The notes beneath the pieces are model-generated. The model saw only the letters and a list, made by a program, of their open reading frames with translations. It had not been told where the DNA came from and did no database searches. From positions 28,709 to 92,708 of the forward strand of contig NZ_JAAXLS010000024.1 of NCBI RefSeq assembly GCF_012328925.1: a stretch of DNA of 64,000 nucleotides. The letters are read 5' to 3'. A program made the position numbers and the translations under genes. This document shows positions 25,347 to 32,420 of the stretch, in pieces (position 1 is the first letter of the stretch; every line of letters starts with the position of its first letter). The DNA is from Amycolatopsis acididurans (GTDB lineage Bacteria; Actinomycetota; Actinomycetes; Mycobacteriales; Pseudonocardiaceae).

Positions 25347-25949
25347 ATGACGGCCGAAGCGGCCAGCGCGACGTCGCGTGGCCAGGAGGGCACCCGCGCG
25401 CGCCTGCTCGCGACCGCGTTGCGGCTGTTCTCCGAGCACGGTGTCGAGGGCACGTCGCTGCAGATGATCGCCGACGCGCTCGGGGTCACGAAGGCCGCCG
25501 TGTACTACCACTTCAAGACCAAGGACGAGATCACCGAGGCGGTCGCCGAGCCGGGCCTGCGGGAGCTCGACCAGATCGTCACCGAGGCCGCCGCGATGCG
25601 CAGGCCGGGTGCCCGGATCGACCATCTGCTGGCCGGTTTCGTGGACGTCGTGGTGCGCTACCGCTCGCTCGTCGCGCTGGTCAGCCGCGATCCCGGCGTC
25701 ATGCGTGCGCTCACCCGGTCGTGGTCGGGGCGGGAGAACTTCAGCGTCCGGATGACGGAGATCCTGACCGGTCCGGACGGCGGGGTGAGCCGGGCGGTGG
25801 CCGTGCACGCGGCGATCGCCGGAATCGCGCTGACCGGCGGTGCGCACGATTTCGCCGGTATCGAGGACGACAAGCTCCGCGAGAGCCTGCTGGAGGTCGG
25901 GCGCAAGCTGCTCGGCAGGCCGAGAAAGGTCAGGTCAGGGGCAGCTTGA
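25347..25949 (+). CDS. TetR-family regulator of the MMPL gene
   Basis: A 200-residue repressor. The N-terminal helix-turn-helix region is textbook: RARLLATALRLFSEHGVEGT, LQMIADALGVTKAAVYYHFK, TKDEITEAV. The C-terminal ligand domain has no known specificity. GGGAGG lies before the ATG. It is divergent from the MMPL transporter, and the operators between them suggest it represses both itself and the transporter. Its 3' end overlaps the convergent acetyltransferase gene by 20 bp. Confidence 0.93.
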   Translation: MTAEAASATSRGQEGTRARLLATALRLFSEHGVEGTSLQMIADALGVTKAAVYYHFKTKDEITEAVAEPGLRELDQIVTEAAAMRRPGARIDHLLAGFVDVVVRYRSLVALVSRDPGVMRALTRSWSGRENFSVRMTEILTGPDGGVSRAVAVHAAIAGIALTGGAHDFAGIEDDKLRESLLEVGRKLLGRPRKVRSGAA

Positions 25950-26355
25950 GCACGGTGGCCGCCTCGGTGAAGCCGAGGGCGCGGTAGTAGTCGCGGGCGC
26001 ACCGGGTGGGCACGAGGACCTCGATCGCGCCGGCCGCGCGTGCGCGGGCGACGACCGCGTCGACGAGTTGTCTGCCGACGCCCCTGCCGCGGTGCTCCGG
26101 GGCGACCATGAGTTCCTGCAGTTCGCACACCTGGCCGCCCGCGTAGAAGACGAGGAACCGGGTGGCGAGCGCGTAGCCGATCACGGCGCCCTCGTCGTCG
26201 GCGACCAGCAGGTCGGTGCCGTCGTAGGTCTGGGCTAGCAGATACTCGTAGTCCCGGTCGAAGGCCTGGCGCCGCGCCGGGTAGCCGGTCACGAACTGCC
26301 GGAGCAGCTCGAACACGGCATCGGCGTCGGTGACGTCCGCGGGCCTGATGTGCAC
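25930..26355 (-). CDS. GNAT-family N-acetyltransferase
   Basis: A 141-residue acetyltransferase starting VHIRPADVTDADAVFELLRQ. The acetyl-CoA site is ELMVAPEHRGRGVGRQLVDA (motif A with Arg-Gly-x-Gly-x-Gly), followed by a Tyr-containing end, CARDYYRALGF. Substrate unknown; the fold covers small molecules and proteins. The GTG at 26355 has a CACAAT element ending 6 bases upstream (minus strand, 26362-26367), fitting the leaderless pattern; the frame extends upstream but those codons overlap the kptA remnant. Confidence 0.85.
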   Translation of the reverse strand: MHIRPADVTDADAVFELLRQFVTGYPARRQAFDRDYEYLLAQTYDGTDLLVADDEGAVIGYALATRFLVFYAGGQVCELQELMVAPEHRGRGVGRQLVDAVVARARAAGAIEVLVPTRCARDYYRALGFTEAATVLKLPLT

Positions 26356-26359
26356 GCCC

Positions 26360-26523
26360 TTATTGTGCTGGCTCGCGCAGGAAGCGGGGTGGCACGTGCG
26401 CGGTGAGCCAGACCCCGTTCGCACTGACGCGGAACTCGTGGGGCTGATGTCGTGCGGCGTGTGCCGGAGGTGGCGGGAAAGCCGCTTGGAGAGCGCTACC
26501 GGTCCGTCGTCGTCCAGGGACGC
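26360..26523 (-). pseudogene. Remnant of kptA (RNA 2'-phosphotransferase)
   Basis: Directly after the soxR stop, the same frame reads ASLDDDGPVALSKRLSRHL followed by RHTPHDI, the hallmark start of KptA/Tpt1 (SKxLSxxLRHxP). In another frame, the segment ending at the TAA at 26360 reads HEFRVSANGVWLTAHVPPRF, the hallmark C-terminus (SxNGVWLTxxVPP). The two pieces together make about 55 codons where the family has about 180, so the middle is deleted and the junction is out of frame. No start codon is left. The gene is dead; its 3' end now overlaps the promoter of the acetyltransferase. Confidence 0.75.
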
Positions 26524-26985
26524 TCAGGCGCCGCCCTCGGTGGCGGGCTTGAGCAGCCGCGCGCCGGGGCCGAACTTCGCCATCTGGTCGTCCTGGTTGT
26601 ACAGCCCGCACGCCCGCAGCGACAGGCAGCCGCAGCCCACGCACCCGGTCAGCCGGTCCCGCAGCCGCCGCAGGGCGTCGATCCGCGCGTCGAGCTCGTC
26701 CTGCCAGGTGCGGGACAGGCGCGCCCAGTCGGCCTTGGTGGGGGCGTGGTCGTGCGGCAGGGTGACCAGTGCCTCGCTGATCTCCTCCAGGCTCAGGCCC
26801 ACCCGCTGCGCCGCGCGGATGAACGCGATGCGCCGCAGTACGGAGCGCGAATACCGTCGTTGGTTGCCCGCGGAGCGCTCTGAGAAGATCAGCCCGCGGT
26901 CCTCGTAGAACCGTAGGGCCGTATGCGGCACGCCGCTGCGTTCCGCGACCTGCCCGATGCTGAGGTGGTCGGCAAGCTTGCTCAC
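26524..26985 (-). CDS. soxR: Redox-sensitive MerR-family activator SoxR
   Basis: A 153-residue MerR-type regulator. The N-terminal winged helix reads LSIGQVAERSGVPHTALRFY followed by EDRGLI and RRYSRSVLRRIAFI. The C-terminal iron-sulfur motif CxxCxCx5C is complete: Cys115, Cys118, Cys120 and Cys126 in GCVGCGCLSLRACG. In actinomycetes SoxR responds to redox-active metabolites and activates a handful of genes. The GTG start has TAAGCT ending 6 bases upstream (26992-26997), so it is probably leaderless, and a SoxR-like palindrome lies just beyond. Confidence 0.95.
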   Translation of the reverse strand: MSKLADHLSIGQVAERSGVPHTALRFYEDRGLIFSERSAGNQRRYSRSVLRRIAFIRAAQRVGLSLEEISEALVTLPHDHAPTKADWARLSRTWQDELDARIDALRRLRDRLTGCVGCGCLSLRACGLYNQDDQMAKFGPGARLLKPATEGGA

Positions 26986-26991
26986 GCCGCC

Positions 26992-26997
26992 AGCTTA
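26992..26997 (-). promoter_or_regulatory. -10 element TAAGCT for leaderless soxR
   Basis: On the minus strand TAAGCT ends 6 bases before the soxR GTG, with no Shine-Dalgarno site. The SoxR-like palindrome at 27005-27022 is immediately upstream, so autoregulation is likely. Confidence 0.45.
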
Positions 26998-27004
26998 GCC
27001 CGAA

Positions 27005-27022
27005 CTTCAACTTAAGTCGAGG
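27005..27022. promoter_or_regulatory. SoxR-box-like palindrome
   Basis: CTTCAACTTAAGTCGAGG is a near-perfect 18-bp inverted repeat centred on ACTTAAGT and closely resembles the enterobacterial SoxR site CCTCAAGTTAACTTGAGG. It lies 20 bp upstream of the soxR start. No other gene reads away from it directly, so self-control of soxR is the simplest reading. Confidence 0.55.
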
Positions 27023-27183
27023 TTGACCACCGGCGCCGACCGGCGGTGGAAGCCGGTCCACAGTGGATCAATACAGAAACGTGCCGGGGCGAGCACAACT
27101 TGTCGAATCAGCCCGCGCGGCCGTCCACAAAGGACTTTTGAACATTGCGGAACAGCACGGTCACCCGCTGTCGCCGGGAGCGG
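27023..27183. other. Intergenic stretch between the SoxR box and the small unknown gene
   Basis: No convincing gene. A short plus-strand frame from 27063 has no ribosome site and runs into the unknown gene on the other strand. A 6-bp stem CCACCG/CGGTGG with an 11-base loop lies at 27026-27048; it is a weak terminator candidate for the minus-strand gene above it. Confidence 0.3.
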
Positions 27184-27552
27184 TCATGTCGGTCCGAGCA
27201 TCGCGCCGGGCAGTAAGCGGCACAACGACTCGGCACTCACCTGCAGATCCTCGGCCGCGGCGGCGGCCTGCTCCAGTTCGCTGCGCACGGTCTGGTGGCG
27301 TGGCAGCCCCAGCTCGTTCTCGGATTGCGTCAGCACCGGGCAGTCGCGTAACTGGTCGAGAATGCGGGTGAGTGCCGAGGCGGTGCAGTTCATCCCGTGC
27401 ATTAGCCTGTGCAACTCGGTGGGGCCGAGGTTCTCGGCCTTGAACCGGCTCAGCTCGGCGGCCAGTTCGGCGGTCAGACTCAGAATCCTGCGCGTGGGCG
27501 CCGGTCTGTCGACGCTTTCGGGACGGATCTCGGAACTGCTGTGAGACAGCAT
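27184..27552 (-). CDS. Hypothetical helical protein
   Basis: A 122-residue protein that I do not recognise. It looks all-alpha and acidic: RRILSLTAELAAELSRFKAE, LGPTELHRLMHGMNCTASAL, and a second helical stretch SELEQAAAAAEDLQVSAESL; two lone cysteines, no signal peptide, no membrane helix. GAGGGAG sits before the ATG at 27552, which I prefer to an in-frame GTG at 27558. It is divergent from hisH with 112 bp between. It is probably a small lineage-specific cytosolic protein. Confidence 0.6.
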   Translation of the reverse strand: MLSHSSSEIRPESVDRPAPTRRILSLTAELAAELSRFKAENLGPTELHRLMHGMNCTASALTRILDQLRDCPVLTQSENELGLPRHQTVRSELEQAAAAAEDLQVSAESLCRLLPGAMLGPT

Positions 27553-27652
27553 CGTCACTCCCTCGGGTTGCCCCCCGAGCCGGTATTTTCCCCCGGACCG
27601 GAGGGCCTAAACCGGACTTCGGCGTCTTTGGAGGCCGTTGCCCGGTCCAGCC

Positions 27653-27658
27653 TAGACT
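27653..27658 (+). promoter_or_regulatory. -10 element TAGACT for leaderless hisH
   Basis: TAGACT ends 6 bases before the hisH ATG with no ribosome site, giving the second his block its own promoter after separation from hisB. Confidence 0.5.
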
Positions 27659-27664
27659 GGACAC

Positions 27665-28294
27665 ATGACTCGCGTCGTGATTCTCGATTACGGTTCCGGG
27701 AACCTTCGATCCGCCGAACGGGCGGTACAGCGGGTTGGTGCCGACGTCGAGGTGACCGCCGATCGCCATGCGGCGCTGGAAGCCGACGGTCTGGTCGTGC
27801 CCGGTGTCGGCGCGTTCGCCGCCTGTATCGAGGGCCTGCGTTCGGTCGGCGGCGACAAGATCATCGGCACCCGGCTGGCCGGCGGGCGCCCGGTGCTCGG
27901 CATCTGCGTCGGCATGCAGATCCTGTTCGAACGCGGTGTCGAGCACGGCGTGGAGTCGAAGGGCACCGGTGAGTGGCCGGGCACGGTCGAGCGGCTGCAC
28001 GCCGACGTCGTGCCGCACATGGGCTGGAACACCGTCCGCGCGCCGGAGGACTCGCAGTTGTTCGCGGGCCTGGATGCCGACACGCGGTTCTACTTCCTGC
28101 ACTCCTACGCGCTGCGGAAGTGGGAACTCAACTCCGGCCTGCGGGGCCAGCAGCCGAAGGTCACCTGGTCCCACCATGGCGAGGATTTCGTCGCGGCGGC
28201 GGAGAACGGGCCCCTGTGGGCGACCCAGTTCCACCCGGAGAAGTCCGGCGACGCGGGCGCGCACCTGCTGGAGAACTGGCTGCGGACGCTCTGA
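27665..28294 (+). CDS. hisH: Imidazole glycerol phosphate synthase, glutamine amidotransferase subunit
   Basis: HisH releases ammonia from glutamine for HisF. A class I amidotransferase of 209 residues with ILDYGSGNLRSAERAVQRVG at the start, the oxyanion and nucleophile region PVLGICVGMQILFERG (Cys nucleophile), and the His-x-Glu pair in WATQFHPEKSGDAG. It starts the second his block, hisH-hisA, while its partner hisF is 3.4 kb further on behind a reverse-strand insert. Confidence 0.97.
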   Translation: MTRVVILDYGSGNLRSAERAVQRVGADVEVTADRHAALEADGLVVPGVGAFAACIEGLRSVGGDKIIGTRLAGGRPVLGICVGMQILFERGVEHGVESKGTGEWPGTVERLHADVVPHMGWNTVRAPEDSQLFAGLDADTRFYFLHSYALRKWELNSGLRGQQPKVTWSHHGEDFVAAAENGPLWATQFHPEKSGDAGAHLLENWLRTL

Positions 28295-28304
28295 GCGGCC
28301 CACC

Positions 28305-28310
28305 TATAGT
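28305..28310 (+). promoter_or_regulatory. -10 element TATAGT for leaderless hisA
   Basis: A near-consensus TATAGT ends 6 bases before the hisA GTG, inside the 22-bp gap after hisH. It is the best match to TATAAT among the window's leaderless promoters. Confidence 0.55.
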
Positions 28311-28316
28311 GACCGC

Positions 28317-29048
28317 GTGACTTTCACGCTCCTTCCCGCTGTTGACGTGGCCGACGGCCAGGCCGTGCGGCTCGTCCAGGGCGCCGCCGGCACCGAGACC
28401 TCCTACGGCGATCCGCTCGAGGCGGCGCTGACCTGGCAGCGGGACGGCGCGGAGTGGATCCATCTCGTCGACCTCGACGCCGCGTTCGGTAAGGGCTCCA
28501 ACCGCGAGCTGCTGGCGCGCGTCGTCGGCGAACTCGACGTGCAGGTGGAGCTGTCGGGCGGCATCCGCGACGACGAGTCGCTGCGGGCCGCGCTGGCCAC
28601 CGGCGCCCGCCGGGTCAACCTCGGCACGGCCGCGCTGGAAGACCCGGAATGGACCGCGAAGGCCGTCGCCACCTACGGCGACCGGGTCGCCATCGGCCTC
28701 GACGTGCGCATCACCGACGCCGGGCACCGGCTGGCCGCACGCGGCTGGACCAAGGACGGCGGCGACCTGTGGGAGGTGCTGGAGCGCCTCGACCGCGACG
28801 GCGCGAGCCGCTACGTGGTCACCGACGTGAGCAAGGACGGCACGCTCAAGGGCCCGAACCTCGACCTGCTGCGTGAGGTCGCCGCCCGCACCGACGCGCC
28901 CGTGATCGCCTCCGGCGGGGTGTCCAGCCTCGACGACCTGCGCGCGCTCGCGACGCTGGCCGACGACGGGGTCGAGGGCTCGATCGTCGGCAAGGCCCTC
29001 TACGCGGGTGCGTTCACCCTGCCGGAGGCGCTCGAAGCGGTGCGCTAG
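28317..29048 (+). CDS. priA: Phosphoribosyl isomerase A, dual histidine and tryptophan enzyme
   Basis: A (beta/alpha)8 barrel of 243 residues that isomerises ProFAR (histidine). Motifs: LLPAVDVADGQAVRLVQG with the catalytic Asp, VELSGGIRDDESL, RVNLGTAALEDP, the second catalytic Asp region VVTDVSKDGTLKGPN, and VIASGGVSS. In actinobacteria lacking trpF this protein (PriA) also isomerises phosphoribosyl anthranilate, and indeed no trpF lies in the trp cluster here. The start GTG at 28317 lies 6 bases after TATAGT. The stop overlaps the convergent PPOX gene by 4 bp. Confidence 0.95.
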   Translation: MTFTLLPAVDVADGQAVRLVQGAAGTETSYGDPLEAALTWQRDGAEWIHLVDLDAAFGKGSNRELLARVVGELDVQVELSGGIRDDESLRAALATGARRVNLGTAALEDPEWTAKAVATYGDRVAIGLDVRITDAGHRLAARGWTKDGGDLWEVLERLDRDGASRYVVTDVSKDGTLKGPNLDLLREVAARTDAPVIASGGVSSLDDLRALATLADDGVEGSIVGKALYAGAFTLPEALEAVR

Positions 29049-29431
29049 GCGTCCAGCTTCACGGCGATCCCGACCGTGCGGTCCTTCGGGCCCCGCAGAC
29101 GGCTGAAGAACATCGTCACGCGCCCGAAGACGCCGTAGTCGCGCGCGATGACGTCGAGCGCGTGCGCCGTGCGCTCGGCGTCGAGCAGCCGCGCCCGACC
29201 GGGCACCGCGGGCCCGTGCGTCTTCGAACCGCGCAGGTCGCAGGCCTGCACGAGCACCTTGCCGTCGTTGCGGATGCGCTTGACCTTGCCCGCCTTGCGC
29301 TCGGAGAAGATGACCAGTTCACCGTCGTCGGTGGCCGCCCACACCGGCGTCGGCACGGCCGTGCCGTCCTTGCGGTAGGTGGTCAGCAGCACGTACTTCT
29401 CGGCGCCCAGCCGTTCGGCCTCGGTTGTCAT
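29045..29431 (-). CDS. PPOX-class F420-dependent flavin/deazaflavin oxidoreductase
   Basis: A 128-residue split-barrel protein. It reads LGAEKYVLLTTYRKDGTAVP, then TPVWAATDDGELVIFSERKA and GKVKRIRNDGKVLVQACDLR, the typical pattern of the pyridoxamine-oxidase-like F420-binding proteins of actinobacteria, which reduce or oxidise small substrates with coenzyme F420. TATTTT ends 7 bases before the ATG (minus strand, 29439-29444), so it probably has its own leaderless promoter though it follows the ABC genes on the same strand. Confidence 0.85.
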   Translation of the reverse strand: MTTEAERLGAEKYVLLTTYRKDGTAVPTPVWAATDDGELVIFSERKAGKVKRIRNDGKVLVQACDLRGSKTHGPAVPGRARLLDAERTAHALDVIARDYGVFGRVTMFFSRLRGPKDRTVGIAVKLDA

Positions 29432-29451
29432 ACCGCCCAAAATAGTCAGGT

Positions 29452-30186
29452 TCACGGCGTGCGGCGGTGCAACGTGGCCGCGCCGAGCACGAGCGCGAGA
29501 AGTGCGCACCCGGCCACGACCAGCAGGTCGCGCCACAGCGTCACGTCCACTGTGGACGAGCCGGTGATGCGGCTGAGCGCCTCCACGGCGTAGGACAGCG
29601 GCATCACGTCCGACAGCCAGTTCAGCACCCAGCCCATCGAGCCGCGCGCCGCGAACAGGCCGCACAGCAGCAGCTGCGGCAGCACGAACACGGGCATGAA
29701 CTGGATCGCCTGGAACTCGGTCGTGGCGAAGGCGCTGACGAACAGCCCGAGCGCGACGCCGAGCAGCGCGTCGAGCACCGCGATCGCCAGCAGCAGCCAC
29801 AGCGAGCCCTTGATGTCCAGGCCCAGCCAGCTCGCCGAGATCGTGGTGGCCACCGCGACCTGCACGATCGCGAGCAGCCCGAACGCGATCGCGTACCCGA
29901 ACAGTAGGTCCAGTTTGTGGATCGGCAGTGTCATCAGCCGTTCGAGCGTGGTCGTGGTCCGCTCGCGCAGCGTGGTGATCGAGGTGATCAGGAACATCAC
30001 CGTGAACGGGAAGATGCCCAGCAGGGCGGGCGCGGTGTGATTGAACGCCACGGCCGTGTCGAGCACATAACGCAGCAGCACCATCAGCACCGAGGGCACC
30101 GCGATCAGCAGCACGACGGTGCGCGGATCGTGCCGGAGCTGGCTGAGGATGCGGCGCGTCGTGGCGAGCGTCATCGCGAGGTTCAT
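29452..30186 (-). CDS. ABC-2 type transporter permease
   Basis: A 244-residue permease with six membrane helices: the first near VVLLIAVPSVLMVLLRYVLD, then ALLGIFPFTVMFLITSITTL, the cytosolic loop RERTTTTLERLMTLPIHKLD (the ABC-2 ATPase contact), and further helices to the end. This is the exporter class of drug or lipid ABC-2 systems. The ATG overlaps the stop of its ATPase gene by 4 bp (ATGA). Substrate unknown. Confidence 0.9.
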   Translation of the reverse strand: MNLAMTLATTRRILSQLRHDPRTVVLLIAVPSVLMVLLRYVLDTAVAFNHTAPALLGIFPFTVMFLITSITTLRERTTTTLERLMTLPIHKLDLLFGYAIAFGLLAIVQVAVATTISASWLGLDIKGSLWLLLAIAVLDALLGVALGLFVSAFATTEFQAIQFMPVFVLPQLLLCGLFAARGSMGWVLNWLSDVMPLSYAVEALSRITGSSTVDVTLWRDLLVVAGCALLALVLGAATLHRRTP

Positions 30187-30908
30187 GAGTGTGCGGCCTC
30201 CTTGTCGCGGATCAGCCGGAGGAAGGCCTGTTCGAGGTCGGCGGAGCCGGTGCGCTCGCGCAGTGCCGAGGGCGAGCCGGTGGCCAGCACCCGGCCCTCG
30301 CGCATCAGCAGCAGCTGATCGCAGCGCGCGGCCTCGTCCATCACGTGACTCGACACGAGCAGCGTCGTGCCCCGCGCCGCGAGGGTGCGGAACAGTTCCC
30401 ACAGGCTGTCGCGCAGCACGGGGTCGAGCCCGACCGTGGGCTCGTCGAGCACCAGCAGCTCCGGGGTGCCGAGCAGGGCGATGGCGAGGTTGGCGCGGCT
30501 GAGTTCCCCGCCGGAGAGGTTGCCGACCAGGCTGCCCGCCTCGGCACCGAGATCGACCTCGGCGATCACCCTGTCCACGTCGGACTTCGGCGCGCGCAGG
30601 ATCGCGGCGAAGTAGCGCAGCGCCTCGGCGACGGTGAGATCGGCGTAGATCGCGGGATTCTGCGTGGCGTAGCCGATCTTCCGGCGCAGCTCGGGGCTGC
30701 CCGCCGGACGGCCGAGCACGTGCACCTGCCCGCCCGCGACGATCTGCACGCCCACGATCGAGCGCAGCACTGTGGTCTTGCCGCAGCCGCTCGGACCGAG
30801 CAGGCCGGTCACCTGGCCGCGCGGCACGGCGAAGCTCACGTCGTGCACGACCTCGCGCCCGCCGCGGCGGACCACGAGACCGCCGACGGTGACGGCTGAA
30901 TTCGTCAT
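30183..30908 (-). CDS. ABC transporter ATP-binding protein
   Basis: A 241-residue ATPase with Walker A GLLGPSGCGKTTVLRSI, Q-loop GYATQNPAIY, signature NLSGGELSRANLAIAL (Glu in place of the usual Gln), Walker B LLVLDEPTVGLDP and the switch His in LLVSSHVMDEA. It drives the downstream ABC-2 permease. CAGAAT ends 7 bases before the ATG with no ribosome site. The TetR at 32377 and the EamA-type protein lie upstream on the same strand and may form one regulon. Confidence 0.93.
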   Translation of the reverse strand: MTNSAVTVGGLVVRRGGREVVHDVSFAVPRGQVTGLLGPSGCGKTTVLRSIVGVQIVAGGQVHVLGRPAGSPELRRKIGYATQNPAIYADLTVAEALRYFAAILRAPKSDVDRVIAEVDLGAEAGSLVGNLSGGELSRANLAIALLGTPELLVLDEPTVGLDPVLRDSLWELFRTLAARGTTLLVSSHVMDEAARCDQLLLMREGRVLATGSPSALRERTGSADLEQAFLRLIRDKEAAHS

Positions 30909-30957
30909 GTGTTTAATTCTGCGTCCGCCGAGTTGTCCGGTCAAGGGGCGGACGCCC

Positions 30958-31791
30958 TCAGGAGGCCGGTTCGATCTCGCCGAACCGGGCGAGCGCGAGA
31001 GCCGCCGCGACGGCCAGCACGAACCCGGCGATCGCGATCGGCGCGAATCCGGGACGGGTCGAGTCGCCGAGCGCGACGACCCCGATGACCGAAGGCAGCA
31101 CGGTTTCGCCGACGACCATGAGTGCGGTGGCGGTGGTGACGCTGCCGCGCTGCAGCGCGGAGGCGTAGAACAGCATCGCGACCACCCCGGCGCCCGCGAT
31201 CGTGTAGGTCGCCGGATCGGTGAGCACCGCGACGACGCTGCTGGTGTCCAGCACCCGTCCGGCGAGCGCCACCAGCGCGAAGCCCAGCCCGGCGACCAGT
31301 CCCAGCGCGGGACCGCGCACCGTGTCCGCCGCGCGGCCGGCGAGCGCGCCGACACCGGCGAGCACGACCGTCGCGACCGCGAGCGCGATGTGGAAGCCCA
31401 GCCCGACCGGTTCGGAACCCTCGCTCTGCGCGGACGCCCCGAGCAGCGCGAGCCCGGCGCACACCGCCACGATCGCGGTCCATTCGCGGCCGTGCAGCCG
31501 GGCCCCGATCTTGAGCGCGGCCACCGCCGTCACGGCGAGGCTCGCCGCGAGCGCCGCCTGCACGACGAACAGCGGCAGCACCCGCAGCGCCACCAGCTGG
31601 GCGATGAAGCCCAGCGCGTCCATGCTCAGCCCGAGCACATAACGCCACTGCCGCAGCACCCGGAACAGCAGCCTCGGATCGACGCCGGCCGCGCCGTCGT
31701 CGTCCACCGCGCGCGCCGCGACCGCCTGCAGCACCGACGCCACCCCGTACGCGATCGCCGCGACCAGCGCGCACACCAGACCCCACCACAC
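30958..31791 (-). CDS. EamA/NIPA-like membrane transporter
   Basis: A 277-residue integral membrane protein with about nine or ten helices arranged as two similar halves. The start WWGLVCALVAAIAYGVASVL followed by QAVAAR and the later ALMVVGETVLPSVIGVVALG resemble drug/metabolite-transporter superfamily members and NIPA-like magnesium transporters. Substrate unknown. The GTG at 31791 has TAGGGT ending 7 bases upstream (minus strand, 31799-31804); the -10 overlaps the end of the tetR gene. Confidence 0.78.
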   Translation of the reverse strand: MWWGLVCALVAAIAYGVASVLQAVAARAVDDDGAAGVDPRLLFRVLRQWRYVLGLSMDALGFIAQLVALRVLPLFVVQAALAASLAVTAVAALKIGARLHGREWTAIVAVCAGLALLGASAQSEGSEPVGLGFHIALAVATVVLAGVGALAGRAADTVRGPALGLVAGLGFALVALAGRVLDTSSVVAVLTDPATYTIAGAGVVAMLFYASALQRGSVTTATALMVVGETVLPSVIGVVALGDSTRPGFAPIAIAGFVLAVAAALALARFGEIEPAS

Positions 31792-31801
31792 GGGACCGAC
31801 C

Positions 31802-32377
31802 CTATTCAGGGGTGAGGTAGTTCTGCAGCACGGGCGCGATCAACTCGACGATCTCGTCGTCGGTGGCGTCGACCAGCGGCGGTGCCTGCACGACGTAGCG
31901 CAGCATCACCAGGCCGATCATCTGTGCGGCGGCCGCGGTCACCCGCAGCGGCGGCACGCCGCGCGCCTCGGCGAGCCGGGCCAGCACGGTGCGCACCATG
32001 AACTGCCGGAGCATCGTCGCGGCCTGCTCGTTGCTCGCGACCGACCGCAGCATCGCGAGGAACGGCGCCCGGCCCGCGGGATCGCCCCACAACGCGAGGA
32101 ACAACCGGGCGACCCGTTCGCCGATCTGTTCCGGCGGGCCGGACAGCAGCAGCGGCAGCTGCTCGGCCGGATCGATCGGGAAGTTCATCGCCACCACGAA
32201 CAGTTGCTGCTTGGTGCCGAAGAAATGGTGCAGCAGCGCCGCGTTCACTCCCGCTTCGGCGGCGATCCCGCGCACCGTCGCCCCGTCGTAGCCCTGCTCG
32301 GCGAAGGCCCGCCGGGCCGCGGCGATGATCTGCTCGCGTGTCTCGGTGGGACCTGGCCGGCGCCCCGCTCGTGCCAT
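31802..32377 (-). CDS. TetR-family regulator
   Basis: A 191-residue TetR protein: REQIIAAARRAFAEQGYDGA, TVRGIAAEAGVNAALLHHFF, GTKQQLFVVAM. The C-terminal domain has the same layout as the second TetR at 34342-35046 (PFLAMLRSVASNEQAATMLR here, PALVRSLASHDQAAIGLRDF there), so the two are paralogs. TAATAT ends 6 bases before the ATG (32384-32389), a clear leaderless promoter back to back with that of hisF. It may control the membrane and ABC genes that follow it. Confidence 0.9.
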   Translation of the reverse strand: MARAGRRPGPTETREQIIAAARRAFAEQGYDGATVRGIAAEAGVNAALLHHFFGTKQQLFVVAMNFPIDPAEQLPLLLSGPPEQIGERVARLFLALWGDPAGRAPFLAMLRSVASNEQAATMLRQFMVRTVLARLAEARGVPPLRVTAAAAQMIGLVMLRYVVQAPPLVDATDDEIVELIAPVLQNYLTPE

Positions 32378-32383
32378 GCGGGG

Positions 32384-32414
32384 ATATTAGGACGAAAATC
32401 AGGGCCAGTAAGCT
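32384..32414. promoter_or_regulatory. Back-to-back leaderless promoters of tetR and hisF
   Basis: In the 43-bp gap, TAATAT (minus strand, 32384-32389) ends 6 bases before the tetR ATG, and TAAGCT (plus strand, 32409-32414) ends 6 bases before the hisF ATG. The -10 elements are only 19 bp apart, so the two polymerase sites overlap and should compete. Confidence 0.5.
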
Positions 32415-32420
32415 GGGGAT

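Noticed and set aside
27063..27371. A 102-codon plus-strand frame upstream of hisH.
   Set aside because: It lacks a ribosome site, becomes Arg/Pro-rich after about 45 codons and overlaps the better supported minus-strand gene.
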